64,000 nt of DNA from Blastomonas sp. SL216 (GTDB lineage: Bacteria; Pseudomonadota; Alphaproteobacteria; Sphingomonadales; Sphingomonadaceae), in the NCBI GenBank assembly GCA_026625625.1, contig CP113055.1:684501-748500 (forward strand), given 5' to 3'. Positions 17,499 through 26,472 of the stretch are shown here, piece after piece; position 1 is the stretch's first letter, and every line of letters starts with the position of its first letter. Both the position numbers and the translations under genes were made by a program. The notes beneath the pieces were generated by a model. It saw only the letters and a list, made by a program, of their open reading frames with translations. It had not been told where the DNA came from and ran no database searches.

Positions 17499-18223
17499 GC
17501 GGCGCACCCGAAATCGCGCACACGGCGATGGTGATGGCCGCAGGTCTCGGCAAGCGCATGCGTCCGCTTACCGTCACAACGCCCAAGCCGCTGGTGCGCG
17601 TGGCGGGCAAGCCGCTGGTGGACCATGTGCTCGATCATCTGGGCGAGGCCGGCATGCGCCGCGTGATCGTCAACGTCCATTATCTCGCCGATGCACTCGA
17701 GGCGCATCTCAGGGCGCGTGAATGGCCGTTCGAACTGATGATCTCGGATGAGCGCGACCTGCTGCTCGAGACCGGCGGAGGTCTGGTCAAGGCGCTGCCG
17801 ATGATCGAGGAAGATCCGTTCTTCTGTCTGAACAGCGACAATATCTGGCTCGAAAGTGCCCGTTCCTGTTTTGACGAGCTGCGCGCCGCCTGGGATGACA
17901 GCCAGATGGACGCGCTGCTGCTGGTGGTGCCGCACAGCCGCGCCAACAACTATTCGGGCGTGGGCGATTTCCATCTCGACCAGATGGGCCGTATCCGCCG
18001 CCGCAAGCCGGGCTATGTCGCGCCCTATATCTATACCGGCATCCAGCTGCTGTCGCGCCGCCTGCTGGTCGATCCGCCTTCGGGCGCCTTTTCCACCAAC
18101 ATCCTGTGGAACCGCGCGATGGAGCAGGGGCGGCTCTTCGGCATTTCGCATATGGGCCAATGGTTCGATGTCGGTACTCCCTCCGCGATCCCGCCCACGG
18201 CAGAGGCGCTGCTGAATGCCTGA
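17495..18223 (+). CDS. murU: N-acetylmuramate-1-phosphate uridylyltransferase MurU
   Basis: A 242-aa nucleotidyltransferase. The N-terminal nucleotide-binding signature is MVMAAGLGKRMRPLT followed by TPKPLVRVAGKPLVDH; later come ETGGGLVKALP and FFCLNSDNIW (metal-binding Asp). GTG 17495 overlaps the amgK stop (GTGA), and the mature start fits the family. It joins MurNAc-1-phosphate to UTP in the recycling route begun by AmgK. Its last 8 bases overlap addB. Confidence 0.87.
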   Translation: MSGAPEIAHTAMVMAAGLGKRMRPLTVTTPKPLVRVAGKPLVDHVLDHLGEAGMRRVIVNVHYLADALEAHLRAREWPFELMISDERDLLLETGGGLVKALPMIEEDPFFCLNSDNIWLESARSCFDELRAAWDDSQMDALLLVVPHSRANNYSGVGDFHLDQMGRIRRRKPGYVAPYIYTGIQLLSRRLLVDPPSGAFSTNILWNRAMEQGRLFGISHMGQWFDVGTPSAIPPTAEALLNA

Positions 18224-21191
18224 AGCCCGCCAGCCTGCGGTCTATGCCATCGGGGCGCAGCGCGGGTTTGCGGACGTTCTGGCGAGCGGTCTGCTCAAGC
18301 GCTTTGGCGGCGACCCGCTGGGGCTGGCGCGGACGACACTGCTGATCCCCAACCACCGTGCCGGGCGGGCGATTACCGAAGCTTTGGTACGCCATGCGGC
18401 GGACGGCCTGCTGTTGCCGCGCATGGTGCTGATCGGCGATATCGACCTTGATGAGAGCCTGGGCGCGCTGCTCGACCCGTTGGGTGACGGGGCTGAGGTA
18501 CCGCCAGCCGTCGATCCGCTGGAACGCCGCTTTCGGCTCGCGGCACTGATCGCGCGCGAAGGGGCAGGGCGGGCAGGCGCGCACGACCCGGCAGAGGCGC
18601 TGCGGCTGGCCTGCGAATATGCCCGCGTGCTCGATCAGCTGCAGATCGAAGAAAAGACGCTGGACGATCTCGACAGCATCGATGTCGAGGCCGATCTGGC
18701 CGAACATTGGGCTGAGGCGCGCGATCTGTTCCTGTGGGTCGGGCGCGCCTGGGCGGCAGACCTGATCGCCATGGGCCGCATCGACCCTGCCGACCGCCGC
18801 AACCGGCTGCTCGACAAGGCGGCGCAGCGTTGGCGCGAACAGCCGCCGCAGACACCGATCATTGCCGCAGGGATCACCACCGCCGCGCCTGCCATCGCGC
18901 GGCTGCTGCGCAATATTGCCGATCTGCCGCAAGGCATGGTGGTGCTGCCGGGGCTCGACCTGGAGATGGACGAGCTGCTCTGGACGGCGATCGGCCATCC
19001 GGTGACCACCCCGCCTGCGCTGGGCAGCGAGCCTGTCGAAAAGCCGGCGGTCACCCATCCGCAATATCACCTCAAGCAGCTGCTCCATGCGATGAGCGTC
19101 TCACGCGCCGAGGTGCAGCCGTGGCAGGCGGAACCCAGGACTGGTCCGGCGGCGGATCGCGCCCGTTTGCTGCGCAGCATTTTCCTGCCCGCACGGCTCA
19201 GCGATCGCTGGGTGACGTTGGAGGCCGCCGACCGGCGCACCAGGGGAATCCGGATCGTCGAGGCGGAAAATCCGGACGAAGAGGCCCAGGCCATCGCGCT
19301 GATGGTGCGCCAGGCGCTCGACGAGCCCGCGCGCCGCGTCGCCATCGTCACGCCCGACCGGTCGCTGGCCGCACGGGTGATCGCGCATCTGAAGCGGTGG
19401 GAGATCGACGCCGATGACAGCGCCGGGGAGGCGCTGCCGGTTACACCGCCGGGGCGGTTCCTGCTCGCGGTCGCGCAATGCCTGGCCGATGATTTCGCGC
19501 CGGTGGCCTTGCTCGATCTGTTCAAGCACCCGCTTGCCCAGCCAGGCGAGGCCAGGCTGGCCTGGCTCGACGAGGTGCGCCAGCTTGACCGTCGGCTTCG
19601 CGGCCCGCGCCCTGCACCTGGGCTGCGTGGCATCGACATTGCCATCGGCAACCGCCCGTTGCGCGAATGGTGGGCTGCCGCCAAGGCGTTGCTCGCGCCC
19701 ATCGGCGCCTGGCCGCGCGATCCGCAGCCCTTGTCGAAGACCGTGGCCGCCATTGCTGCTGCGGCTGATGCGCTCAGCAACCAGGCGGTCTGGACCGGGC
19801 TGGCAGGGCGCTGCGCCTCCGATCTGGTGCAGCAGTTGCTGGCGCGCACCGATGCGCACGACCCGCTGGTCACACCATCGCAGGCAGCCACTATCCTGTC
19901 GCGACTGATGCGCGAAAAGGCGGTGCGTCCGCCTTATGGCAAGCATCCGCGCGTCGCGATCTATGGCCTGCTGGAAGCGCGCCTGCAAAGCGCCGACCTG
20001 GTCATCTGTGCGGGGTTGAACGAGGGCGTCTGGCCGCAGATTCCCTCGCCCGATCCGTGGCTGGCACCGATGGTGCGCACCGCCTTGGGCCTGCCGCCGC
20101 TCGAAATGCGCGTCGGGCTGGCCGCGCAGGACCTGGCCGGGGCGCTGGCCTCGGCCGACGTGGTGCTGACCCGGGCCCGGCGCGATGGCAGCGCGCCGAC
20201 CGTCGCCTCGCGCTTTCTGCTCCGCCTGCAGGCGGTCGCGCCCGATCGGCACATGGAGGATATGGATGCGCTGGCGCTGGCGCGCAGGCTCGACCGGCGT
20301 CTGCCGCCCCAAAGGATCGACAAGCCCGCGCCAAGGCCGAGCGCGGAGCAGCGGGTGAAGCGGCTGTCGGTGACCGAACTCGACCGGCTGCGCGCAGACC
20401 CCTTTGCCTTTTACGCCAAGCGCATCCTGGGCCTGCCCGCCCTCGACCCGGTCGATGCCGAACCGAGCGCGGCATGGCGGGGAACGCTGGTCCACGAAAT
20501 CCTGGAACTGTGGCACCGCGACGACGCGCTCGATCCTGCATTGCTGGTGCCGCGCGCCAATCGCTTCCTGGAGGCGGCGAACGTGCATCCGCTGATCAAG
20601 GCCTTGTGGCGGCCCCGGCTGGTTGCTGCGCTTGAATGGATTGCCGAGCAGACCGAGACGCTTGCTGGCGAGGGACGCAAGATGATCGACGCCGAACGGG
20701 CCGGCACCTTCATGATCGGCGAGGTCGAGATTCGCGGCAAGGCGGACAGGATCGACCGCATGCCCGACGGAACGCTGGCGATTGTCGACTACAAGACCGG
20801 CAAGCCGCCCAGCGCGCGGCAGGTGGAGGCGGGGTTCGCGCTGCAGCTCGGCCTGCTGGGGATGATGGCGGAACGTGGCGGCTTTGTCGCCGAAGGGGAC
20901 CAGCCCGCGATTGGCGGCAAGGCGAGCGGCTTCGAATACTGGTCGCTCACCCGCAGCAAGTCGGGCGATTTCGGCTATGTCGACAGCCCCGTGGGCCGCA
21001 AGGGCCGCGAACTGACCGCCGACAATATGCTTCCGACCGCAGAGAAATTCCTGCGTGAGGCGCTCGACACCTGGATCCTGGGCCATGCGCCGTTCGAGGC
21101 CAAGCTGGTGCCCGATCAGGCAACCTATACCGAATATGACCAGCTGATGCGGCTCGCCGAATGGTATGGGCGGCAGGGGAGCGGCCGATGA
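18216..21191 (+). CDS. addB: Double-strand break repair protein AddB
   Basis: Subunit of the AddAB helicase-nuclease, the alphaproteobacterial counterpart of RecBCD, which resects double-strand breaks for RecA. The 991-aa length fits alphaproteobacterial AddB. The N-terminal part carries an inactivated helicase fold (a LIPNHRAGRAITEAL stretch replaces a strict Walker A). The C-terminal PD-(D/E)xK nuclease shows IVDYKTGKPPSARQ at about residues 856-870. Start ATG 18216 lies inside the end of murU. The stop overlaps the addA start (ATGA). Confidence 0.95.
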   Translation: MPEARQPAVYAIGAQRGFADVLASGLLKRFGGDPLGLARTTLLIPNHRAGRAITEALVRHAADGLLLPRMVLIGDIDLDESLGALLDPLGDGAEVPPAVDPLERRFRLAALIAREGAGRAGAHDPAEALRLACEYARVLDQLQIEEKTLDDLDSIDVEADLAEHWAEARDLFLWVGRAWAADLIAMGRIDPADRRNRLLDKAAQRWREQPPQTPIIAAGITTAAPAIARLLRNIADLPQGMVVLPGLDLEMDELLWTAIGHPVTTPPALGSEPVEKPAVTHPQYHLKQLLHAMSVSRAEVQPWQAEPRTGPAADRARLLRSIFLPARLSDRWVTLEAADRRTRGIRIVEAENPDEEAQAIALMVRQALDEPARRVAIVTPDRSLAARVIAHLKRWEIDADDSAGEALPVTPPGRFLLAVAQCLADDFAPVALLDLFKHPLAQPGEARLAWLDEVRQLDRRLRGPRPAPGLRGIDIAIGNRPLREWWAAAKALLAPIGAWPRDPQPLSKTVAAIAAAADALSNQAVWTGLAGRCASDLVQQLLARTDAHDPLVTPSQAATILSRLMREKAVRPPYGKHPRVAIYGLLEARLQSADLVICAGLNEGVWPQIPSPDPWLAPMVRTALGLPPLEMRVGLAAQDLAGALASADVVLTRARRDGSAPTVASRFLLRLQAVAPDRHMEDMDALALARRLDRRLPPQRIDKPAPRPSAEQRVKRLSVTELDRLRADPFAFYAKRILGLPALDPVDAEPSAAWRGTLVHEILELWHRDDALDPALLVPRANRFLEAANVHPLIKALWRPRLVAALEWIAEQTETLAGEGRKMIDAERAGTFMIGEVEIRGKADRIDRMPDGTLAIVDYKTGKPPSARQVEAGFALQLGLLGMMAERGGFVAEGDQPAIGGKASGFEYWSLTRSKSGDFGYVDSPVGRKGRELTADNMLPTAEKFLREALDTWILGHAPFEAKLVPDQATYTEYDQLMRLAEWYGRQGSGR

Positions 21192-24100
21192 GTGGTGGTT
21201 CCGGCCTTCCCCTGCTGCAGGGCGACCAGGCGCTGGCGGTCTCGCCGGCCGATCAGGTGTGGCTCAGCGCCTCGGCGGGCACCGGCAAGACGCAGGTGCT
21301 GACCTCGCGCGTCTACCGCCTTTTGCTCGAACCCGGGGTCAACCCCGATGCGATCCTGTGCCTGACCTTCACCAAGGCTGGCGCGAGCGAGATGGCGAAC
21401 CGCATCAATGCGCAGCTCGCCGCCTGGGTGCGGATGAGCGACACCGCGCTGGGTGCGGACCTTGCCAATATCGGCGCGCCGGTGGATGCGGACACGCTGA
21501 TCCGCGCGCGCCGCCTGTTCGCGCGCGTCCTCGATGCGCCGCAGGGCGGCCTGCGCATCCAGACGATCCACAGCTTTTGCCAGTCGCTGCTCGCAAGCTT
21601 TCCCGAAGAGGCGGGGCTGGCCCCTGGCTTCAAGCCGATGGAGGATCGCGATCGTATCCAGCTGGCGCGCGACACGCTGGGCGCCATGCTGATCGAGGCA
21701 GCGCAGCGCGGCGATGCGAGGCTGTCCGACAATCTCGAAGCCCTGAGCCTCAAGCTGGGGGCGGAGGCCACAGAAAGCTTCCTGATGCGCTGCGCCGCGC
21801 GGCCCGATGCGATGGACGCGCTGACCGGCGACATCCGCCCCTATATCAACGCGGCCCTGGGGCTGAAGCGCGACGAGGACGGCAGCGGCCTTGCAGCGAT
21901 GTGCAGCGATGCGGTGTTCGACATTCCCAATCTGGAAGCGCTGCAGGACAGCAATGTCCGCTGGGGGACGAAGACGGGCATGGAGGTCGCCGGCAAGATT
22001 CAGGCCTGGCTCGACATGGATGCCGCGGCGCGGCTGGAAAATCTGGATCTTGTCTGGCTCGCGGTTGCCAAGGCCGATGGCGACCCGCGCAAATGGGAAA
22101 GCTTTTCGGCCAAGGTAGACCCCGATTATTTCGACAAGGCGGAGAGCCTGTACAGTGACCTGAAGGCGTTGAAGGACCATGCCGCGCTGGTCGCGTTCTC
22201 GGGCGAGTTTTCCCGCGCGCTGGAGGTCGGCCGCGATTTTGCCTGGCGCTTTGCCGAGGCGAAACGTCAGGCCGGCCTGCTCGATTTCGACGACCTGATC
22301 CGCGCGGCTGCAAACCTTCTATCGGGCCGGACGATGGCGCAGTGGATCGCCTTCAAGCTCGACCAGCGCTTCGACCATGTGCTGGTCGATGAGGCGCAGG
22401 ATACCAACCCCAGCCAATGGGCGATCGTGCGCGGCCTGATCGACGATTATTTCACCGGGCTGGGCAGCAAGGCCGATCGCTTTCGCACATTGTTCACGGT
22501 CGGCGATTTCAAGCAGGCGATCTTCGGCTTCCAGGGCACCAGCCCGCAATATTATGCCGCCGCGCGCGTGCGCATCGGTCAGCAGGCTCTGGATTCCGGC
22601 CAGCCATTTCTTGATCTCAGCCTCGATCGCAGCTTCCGTTCGACCCAGCCGGTGCTCGACATGGTCGATGCCGTGCTCGACCGGCTGGGCCCGCAGGCGC
22701 TCGGCATCATGGACGATGTCCTGCCCCTGCATGAAGGGCGCAAGGGGCCGGGCATGGTCGAACTGTGGCGTCCGGTGGGCGAGGGGATCGAGGATGCCGA
22801 TGAGGGCGGCGAGGGCGAGGATGCCGAAGAATGGCTGTCGGGTGCGGACCGCAGGTTTGCCGAACAGCTCGCCGATCGCATCGCCGGCTGGCTGAACCCG
22901 CAATCGTCGCACCGGCTGTGGCTGGAGCGGCGGTCCGATGGTCAGCCCGGCTGGGCCGGCGCGGGCGATATCATGGTGCTGCTGCGCCGCCGCGGTGACC
23001 TCGCTTCGCTGATTGTCGCGCGGCTATATGCCGCAGGCGTGCCGGTGGCGGGGATCGACCGGTTGCGCCTGGGCCAGCCGCTTGCGGTGCAGGATCTGAT
23101 CGCGGCGATCCGCTTTGCGCTGCAGCCGCTCGATGATCTGACCTGCGCCGCCCTGCTGGTCTCGCCGCTGGGTGGCTGGACGCAGGAAGAGTTGCTGCAA
23201 TACGGTTATCGCCCGGAAAAGCGATCGTTGTGGCCGCATCTGCGGGACCTGGCCGAGAGCGATCCGGCGCTGGGCGCAAGGCTTGCGCCGCTTTATGCGC
23301 TGCTGGTGATGGCGGACTTCGGTACGGCCTATGATTTTCTGGAACAGGTGCTGACAGGGCCGGTGCAGGGCCGCGCCAGGCTGGTGGCGCGGTTGGGCGA
23401 AGAGGCGCTTGATCCGATTGCCGAACTGCTCGCGCTGGCGCAGAAATTTGCCGCCAGCCATGATGGCGGGCTGCAGGCGTTTCTCCACTGGTTCGATGCC
23501 GGCGACGAAGAGATCAAGCGCGAGCTGGCCGGGCAGAGCGACATGGTGCGCGTGATGACGGTGCACGGCTCCAAGGGCCTGCAGGCCCCGATAGTCATTC
23601 TCGCCGATGCCTGTGTCGATCCGACGCGCAAGGTGGATTCGAGCTTCGACTGGCCGGTCGAGATCGTCGGCCGCGATGCACAGATTACCCTGCCGGTCTA
23701 TTCGCTCCCCAAGGCGCAGCGCATCGGCCCGCTCGCCGAGGCGCATGATGCCGCGCGCGAAGCGGACATGCAGGAGCACTGGCGGCTGCTCTATGTCGCG
23801 ATGACCCGCGCGGCGGAGCGGCTCTATGTCGGTGGCACCCTGGGCAAACGGGCAAAAGAGCCGCCCGCTGAAAGCTGGTATGCGGCCATCGAGGCAAGCT
23901 TTGCGGACAAGGGTTGCGACTGGATCGATGCGGGTGAAGGCGCATGCCGCCGTTTCGGGACCGCCGCCGCGCCGGTGCCACGTGCAGACCCGGTGATTGC
24001 GGACACGCCGCCACAGGCGGAGGCGCTGCCAGACTGGGCGCTCACCCCGGCCGCGCCCGAGCAGCGCCCGCCGATCCCGCTCGCGCCATCGTCGCTGGGC

Positions 24101-24643
24101 AAGGACGATGTGGCGAGCCCGCCGCTGACCGGACCCGATCGCGAGCGTGCGGCGAAGCGCGGTCTGATCATGCACAGCCTGTTCGAACGGCTCCCGGCGC
24201 TGGCGCCCGAGCAGCGGCGAGAGGCGGCGCGGCGCTGGCTGGCGCGACAGCATGACATCGAGGATGCAGCCGAGGCCGATGCGATCATCGATCCGGTGTG
24301 CGCGGTGATCGATCACCCGCAATTTGCCGATGTCTTCCAGGAAGGAGCGCTGGCCGAAGCGCCGATTGCCGCAGTGGTGGGTCCGAACGTTGTGTCGGGT
24401 ACGGTTGATCGGCTGCTGGTCCAGGAAGACCGCGTGCTGGTAGTCGATTTCAAGACCGGTCGCCGCCCGCCCCGATCGATCGATCAGCTGCCCGTCGCGC
24501 ATGTCCGGCAGATGGCCGCCTATGTCGCGGCGCTGCGCCTGATCTTTCCGGGCCGGTTTGTGCAGGCCGGGCTGCTTTATACCGCTGCACCGCAGCTTTT
24601 CCTGTTGCCCGACGACCTGCTGGCAGCGACGAAGCTGGATTGA
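21188..24643 (+). CDS. addA: Double-strand break repair helicase-nuclease AddA
   Basis: A 1151-aa UvrD-like superfamily 1 helicase with a C-terminal nuclease domain, partner of AddB. Walker A is SASAGTGKTQVLTSRV (about residues 27-42), motif II is VLVDEAQDTNPSQW, motif III is FTVGDFKQAIFGFQG and motif V is VMTVHGSKGLQAP. The nuclease motif VVDFKTGRRPP is near residue 1090. The start ATG 21188 overlaps the addB stop by the usual 4 bases; the frame is open further upstream but inside addB. The two genes must be co-translated. Confidence 0.97.
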   Translation: MSGGSGLPLLQGDQALAVSPADQVWLSASAGTGKTQVLTSRVYRLLLEPGVNPDAILCLTFTKAGASEMANRINAQLAAWVRMSDTALGADLANIGAPVDADTLIRARRLFARVLDAPQGGLRIQTIHSFCQSLLASFPEEAGLAPGFKPMEDRDRIQLARDTLGAMLIEAAQRGDARLSDNLEALSLKLGAEATESFLMRCAARPDAMDALTGDIRPYINAALGLKRDEDGSGLAAMCSDAVFDIPNLEALQDSNVRWGTKTGMEVAGKIQAWLDMDAAARLENLDLVWLAVAKADGDPRKWESFSAKVDPDYFDKAESLYSDLKALKDHAALVAFSGEFSRALEVGRDFAWRFAEAKRQAGLLDFDDLIRAAANLLSGRTMAQWIAFKLDQRFDHVLVDEAQDTNPSQWAIVRGLIDDYFTGLGSKADRFRTLFTVGDFKQAIFGFQGTSPQYYAAARVRIGQQALDSGQPFLDLSLDRSFRSTQPVLDMVDAVLDRLGPQALGIMDDVLPLHEGRKGPGMVELWRPVGEGIEDADEGGEGEDAEEWLSGADRRFAEQLADRIAGWLNPQSSHRLWLERRSDGQPGWAGAGDIMVLLRRRGDLASLIVARLYAAGVPVAGIDRLRLGQPLAVQDLIAAIRFALQPLDDLTCAALLVSPLGGWTQEELLQYGYRPEKRSLWPHLRDLAESDPALGARLAPLYALLVMADFGTAYDFLEQVLTGPVQGRARLVARLGEEALDPIAELLALAQKFAASHDGGLQAFLHWFDAGDEEIKRELAGQSDMVRVMTVHGSKGLQAPIVILADACVDPTRKVDSSFDWPVEIVGRDAQITLPVYSLPKAQRIGPLAEAHDAAREADMQEHWRLLYVAMTRAAERLYVGGTLGKRAKEPPAESWYAAIEASFADKGCDWIDAGEGACRRFGTAAAPVPRADPVIADTPPQAEALPDWALTPAAPEQRPPIPLAPSSLGKDDVASPPLTGPDRERAAKRGLIMHSLFERLPALAPEQRREAARRWLARQHDIEDAAEADAIIDPVCAVIDHPQFADVFQEGALAEAPIAAVVGPNVVSGTVDRLLVQEDRVLVVDFKTGRRPPRSIDQLPVAHVRQMAAYVAALRLIFPGRFVQAGLLYTAAPQLFLLPDDLLAATKLD

Positions 24644-24676
24644 ATCACCCCATATGAATAGTTGGCCTGCCCCGGC

Positions 24677-24705
24677 TTGAGCCGCGCCGCGCCAACGCTT
24701 ACATG
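24677..24705 (+). promoter_or_regulatory. Candidate trxA promoter
   Basis: TTGAGC (24677-24682), a 17-base spacer and TACATG (24700-24705), ending 31 bases before the trxA start and downstream of addA. This fits a housekeeping sigma-70-type promoter. Confidence 0.45.
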
Positions 24706-24736
24706 CAGGGTCAAGTTACGAACAAGGAGTTTTCCC

Positions 24737-25063
24737 ATGGCAACCACTGCAGTCAGCGACGCGAGCTTCGAAGCCGATGTCCTGAAGTCCGACAAGCCCG
24801 TTCTGGTCGATTTCTGGGCCGAATGGTGCGGCCCGTGCAAGATGATCGGCCCCGCTCTTGAAGAGATCAGCGACGAGCTGGCCGACAAGGTCACCATCGC
24901 CAAGATCAATATCGACGACAACCCCGATGCCCCCGCGAAATACGGCGTGCGTGGCATTCCCACGATGATCCTGTTCGACAAGGGCCAGATCGTCGAAACC
25001 AAGGTCGGCGCAGCCCCCAAGAGCGCGCTGAAGAGCTGGCTGGAAGGCGCGCTTCCGGCCTGA
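24737..25063 (+). CDS. trxA: Thioredoxin
   Basis: A 108-aa cytoplasmic disulfide reductase with the canonical active site AEWCGPCKM (Cys31, Cys34), cis-proline segment GIPTMILF and full thioredoxin length. ATG 24737 follows AAGGAG at a good distance; the longer frame from 24662 is spurious. The addA-trxA order is common in alphaproteobacteria. It converges on the leftward gene that ends at 25068, with only 4 bases between the stops. Confidence 0.98.
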   Translation: MATTAVSDASFEADVLKSDKPVLVDFWAEWCGPCKMIGPALEEISDELADKVTIAKINIDDNPDAPAKYGVRGIPTMILFDKGQIVETKVGAAPKSALKSWLEGALPA

Positions 25064-25067
25064 GCCG

Positions 25068-25862
25068 TCAGATGATGATCGCCGCTGCCTTATCCCACAT
25101 CGCTGGGCTGGCGGCGGCGAGCATGCCCTTGCGCTGGTCGCCGGGGCGATAGGGCGATCCGTCCAGCCGCGCGGCCTTGCCGCCTGCTTCCAGGGTGAAC
25201 AGCACGCCCGCGGCATGGTCCCAGGGCAATGTGCGCTCGAACAGCGTCACGTCATTCTGCCCCAGCACCAGCCGGGGATATTGCTCTGCTGCACAGCGCG
25301 GAATATCCACCATCGTGAATCGGCCATCGATCGCCGCCGTCAGCGCAGCGCGGCGGTCGTCGGGGATGAACATCGTCGAGATCGCGGCAATCGGCAGTGC
25401 TGCGCCGCTTTCGCGCGCCATCACCTGCTGCTCGTTGATATACGCGCCGCCGCCAAGCAGGGCGTGGCACATGCGGTCGGCTAGCGGGTCGTAGAGCCAG
25501 CCTGCTACCGTTTCGCCTCCCTCGACCAGCGCGATGATGATGCCGAACGGCGGGTGGCCATGGGCGAAATTGTGCGTGCCATCGATGGGATCGATGATCC
25601 ACGCGGTGCTGTCGTTGACGCGCTCGATCAGCGCCGGGTCAGCGGCTACGGCTTCCTCGCCGACGATGCTGGCATGCGGCAGGATCGCCGCCAGTCCTGC
25701 GCTCAATCGCCTTTCGCTCTCCTTGTCGGCGACGGTGACCAGGTCGCCGGGCGATTTCTCGTCGATCTGGTGCTGCGCGAGGTCCTGATAGTGATGCAGC
25801 ACCACTTCGCGGGCGACGGTGCGGATCAGGTCGGAAACGGGAGCGTGGAGCGGATGCATCAT
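25068..25862 (-). CDS. Inositol monophosphatase family phosphatase
   Basis: A 264-aa magnesium-dependent phosphatase of the IMPase superfamily. Metal ligands are in VGEEAVA, IIDPIDGTHNFAHG and LPWDHAAG; the N-terminal motif is LVTVADKESE. Members act on inositol-1-phosphate, histidinol phosphate (HisN) or PAP (CysQ), and the sequence does not settle which. A second, more SuhB-like paralogue is at 53161-53979, so this one may have a biosynthetic role such as histidinol-phosphatase. The start at 25862 overlaps the stop of the preceding GST gene (ATGA); an ATG one codon later also exists. Confidence 0.9.
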   Translation of the reverse strand: MMHPLHAPVSDLIRTVAREVVLHHYQDLAQHQIDEKSPGDLVTVADKESERRLSAGLAAILPHASIVGEEAVAADPALIERVNDSTAWIIDPIDGTHNFAHGHPPFGIIIALVEGGETVAGWLYDPLADRMCHALLGGGAYINEQQVMARESGAALPIAAISTMFIPDDRRAALTAAIDGRFTMVDIPRCAAEQYPRLVLGQNDVTLFERTLPWDHAAGVLFTLEAGGKAARLDGSPYRPGDQRKGMLAAASPAMWDKAAAIII

Positions 25863-26467
25863 GTCAGCGGGATCATCACATTGTCGGCATAGCCGGGGCG
25901 GGCGGTCATCCGCTCGTACCAGTCCCGCAGGTGCGGAAAATCGGGGCGCGGCATGGCCAGAGTAAACCACGTATGAACGTAGGTGCCCATCGGAATATCC
26001 GCTATGCCGAAGCTGTCGCCGGTAATCCACGGCTGCTGGGCCAGCAGGGCGTCGAGCATGGCCATCATCCTGGCCGTTGCATCGGAACCCTTGGCGATGA
26101 CCGCCGGATCGTGCCGTTCGACCGGCTGGCGCACCAGCATCAGAAAGACATCGCGCTGGGCATCGGCAAAGCCGAACTGCCAGTCCATCCACTTGTCCGC
26201 CGCAGCGCGCTCGCGCGGATCGGCGGGCCAAAGGTGCGGAGCATGAGCGTGCGCCAGATACCGCAGGATCGCATTCGATTCCCAAAGCACCAGGCCGTTG
26301 TCCTCGATGGTCGGGATCAGCGCATTGGGATTGAGCGCCAGATAGGCCTCATCCATGCCGAATTTCCCGCCGACGTCATGGCGTATGTAATCGAGACCGA
26401 TTTCTTCAGCCGCCCACACCACCTTCTTGACGTTGTGCGAGTTGAGGCGGCCCCAGATGGTCAGCAT
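25859..26467 (-). CDS. Glutathione S-transferase family protein
   Basis: A 202-aa cytosolic GST. The N-terminal thioredoxin-like domain begins MLTIWGRLNSHNVKKVVWAA, with Ser10/Asn11 where bacterial GSTs place the catalytic residue. The glutathione-binding NALIPTIEDNG and WESNAILRYLA motifs follow (about residues 49-73), then the all-helical C-terminal domain with DSFGIADIPMG. The start at 26467 is preceded by GGAG and follows the argJ stop by 5 bases, so argJ, this gene and the IMPase gene form one leftward operon. Substrate unknown. Confidence 0.92.
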   Translation of the reverse strand: MLTIWGRLNSHNVKKVVWAAEEIGLDYIRHDVGGKFGMDEAYLALNPNALIPTIEDNGLVLWESNAILRYLAHAHAPHLWPADPRERAAADKWMDWQFGFADAQRDVFLMLVRQPVERHDPAVIAKGSDATARMMAMLDALLAQQPWITGDSFGIADIPMGTYVHTWFTLAMPRPDFPHLRDWYERMTARPGYADNVMIPLT

Positions 26468-26472
26468 GCGGC

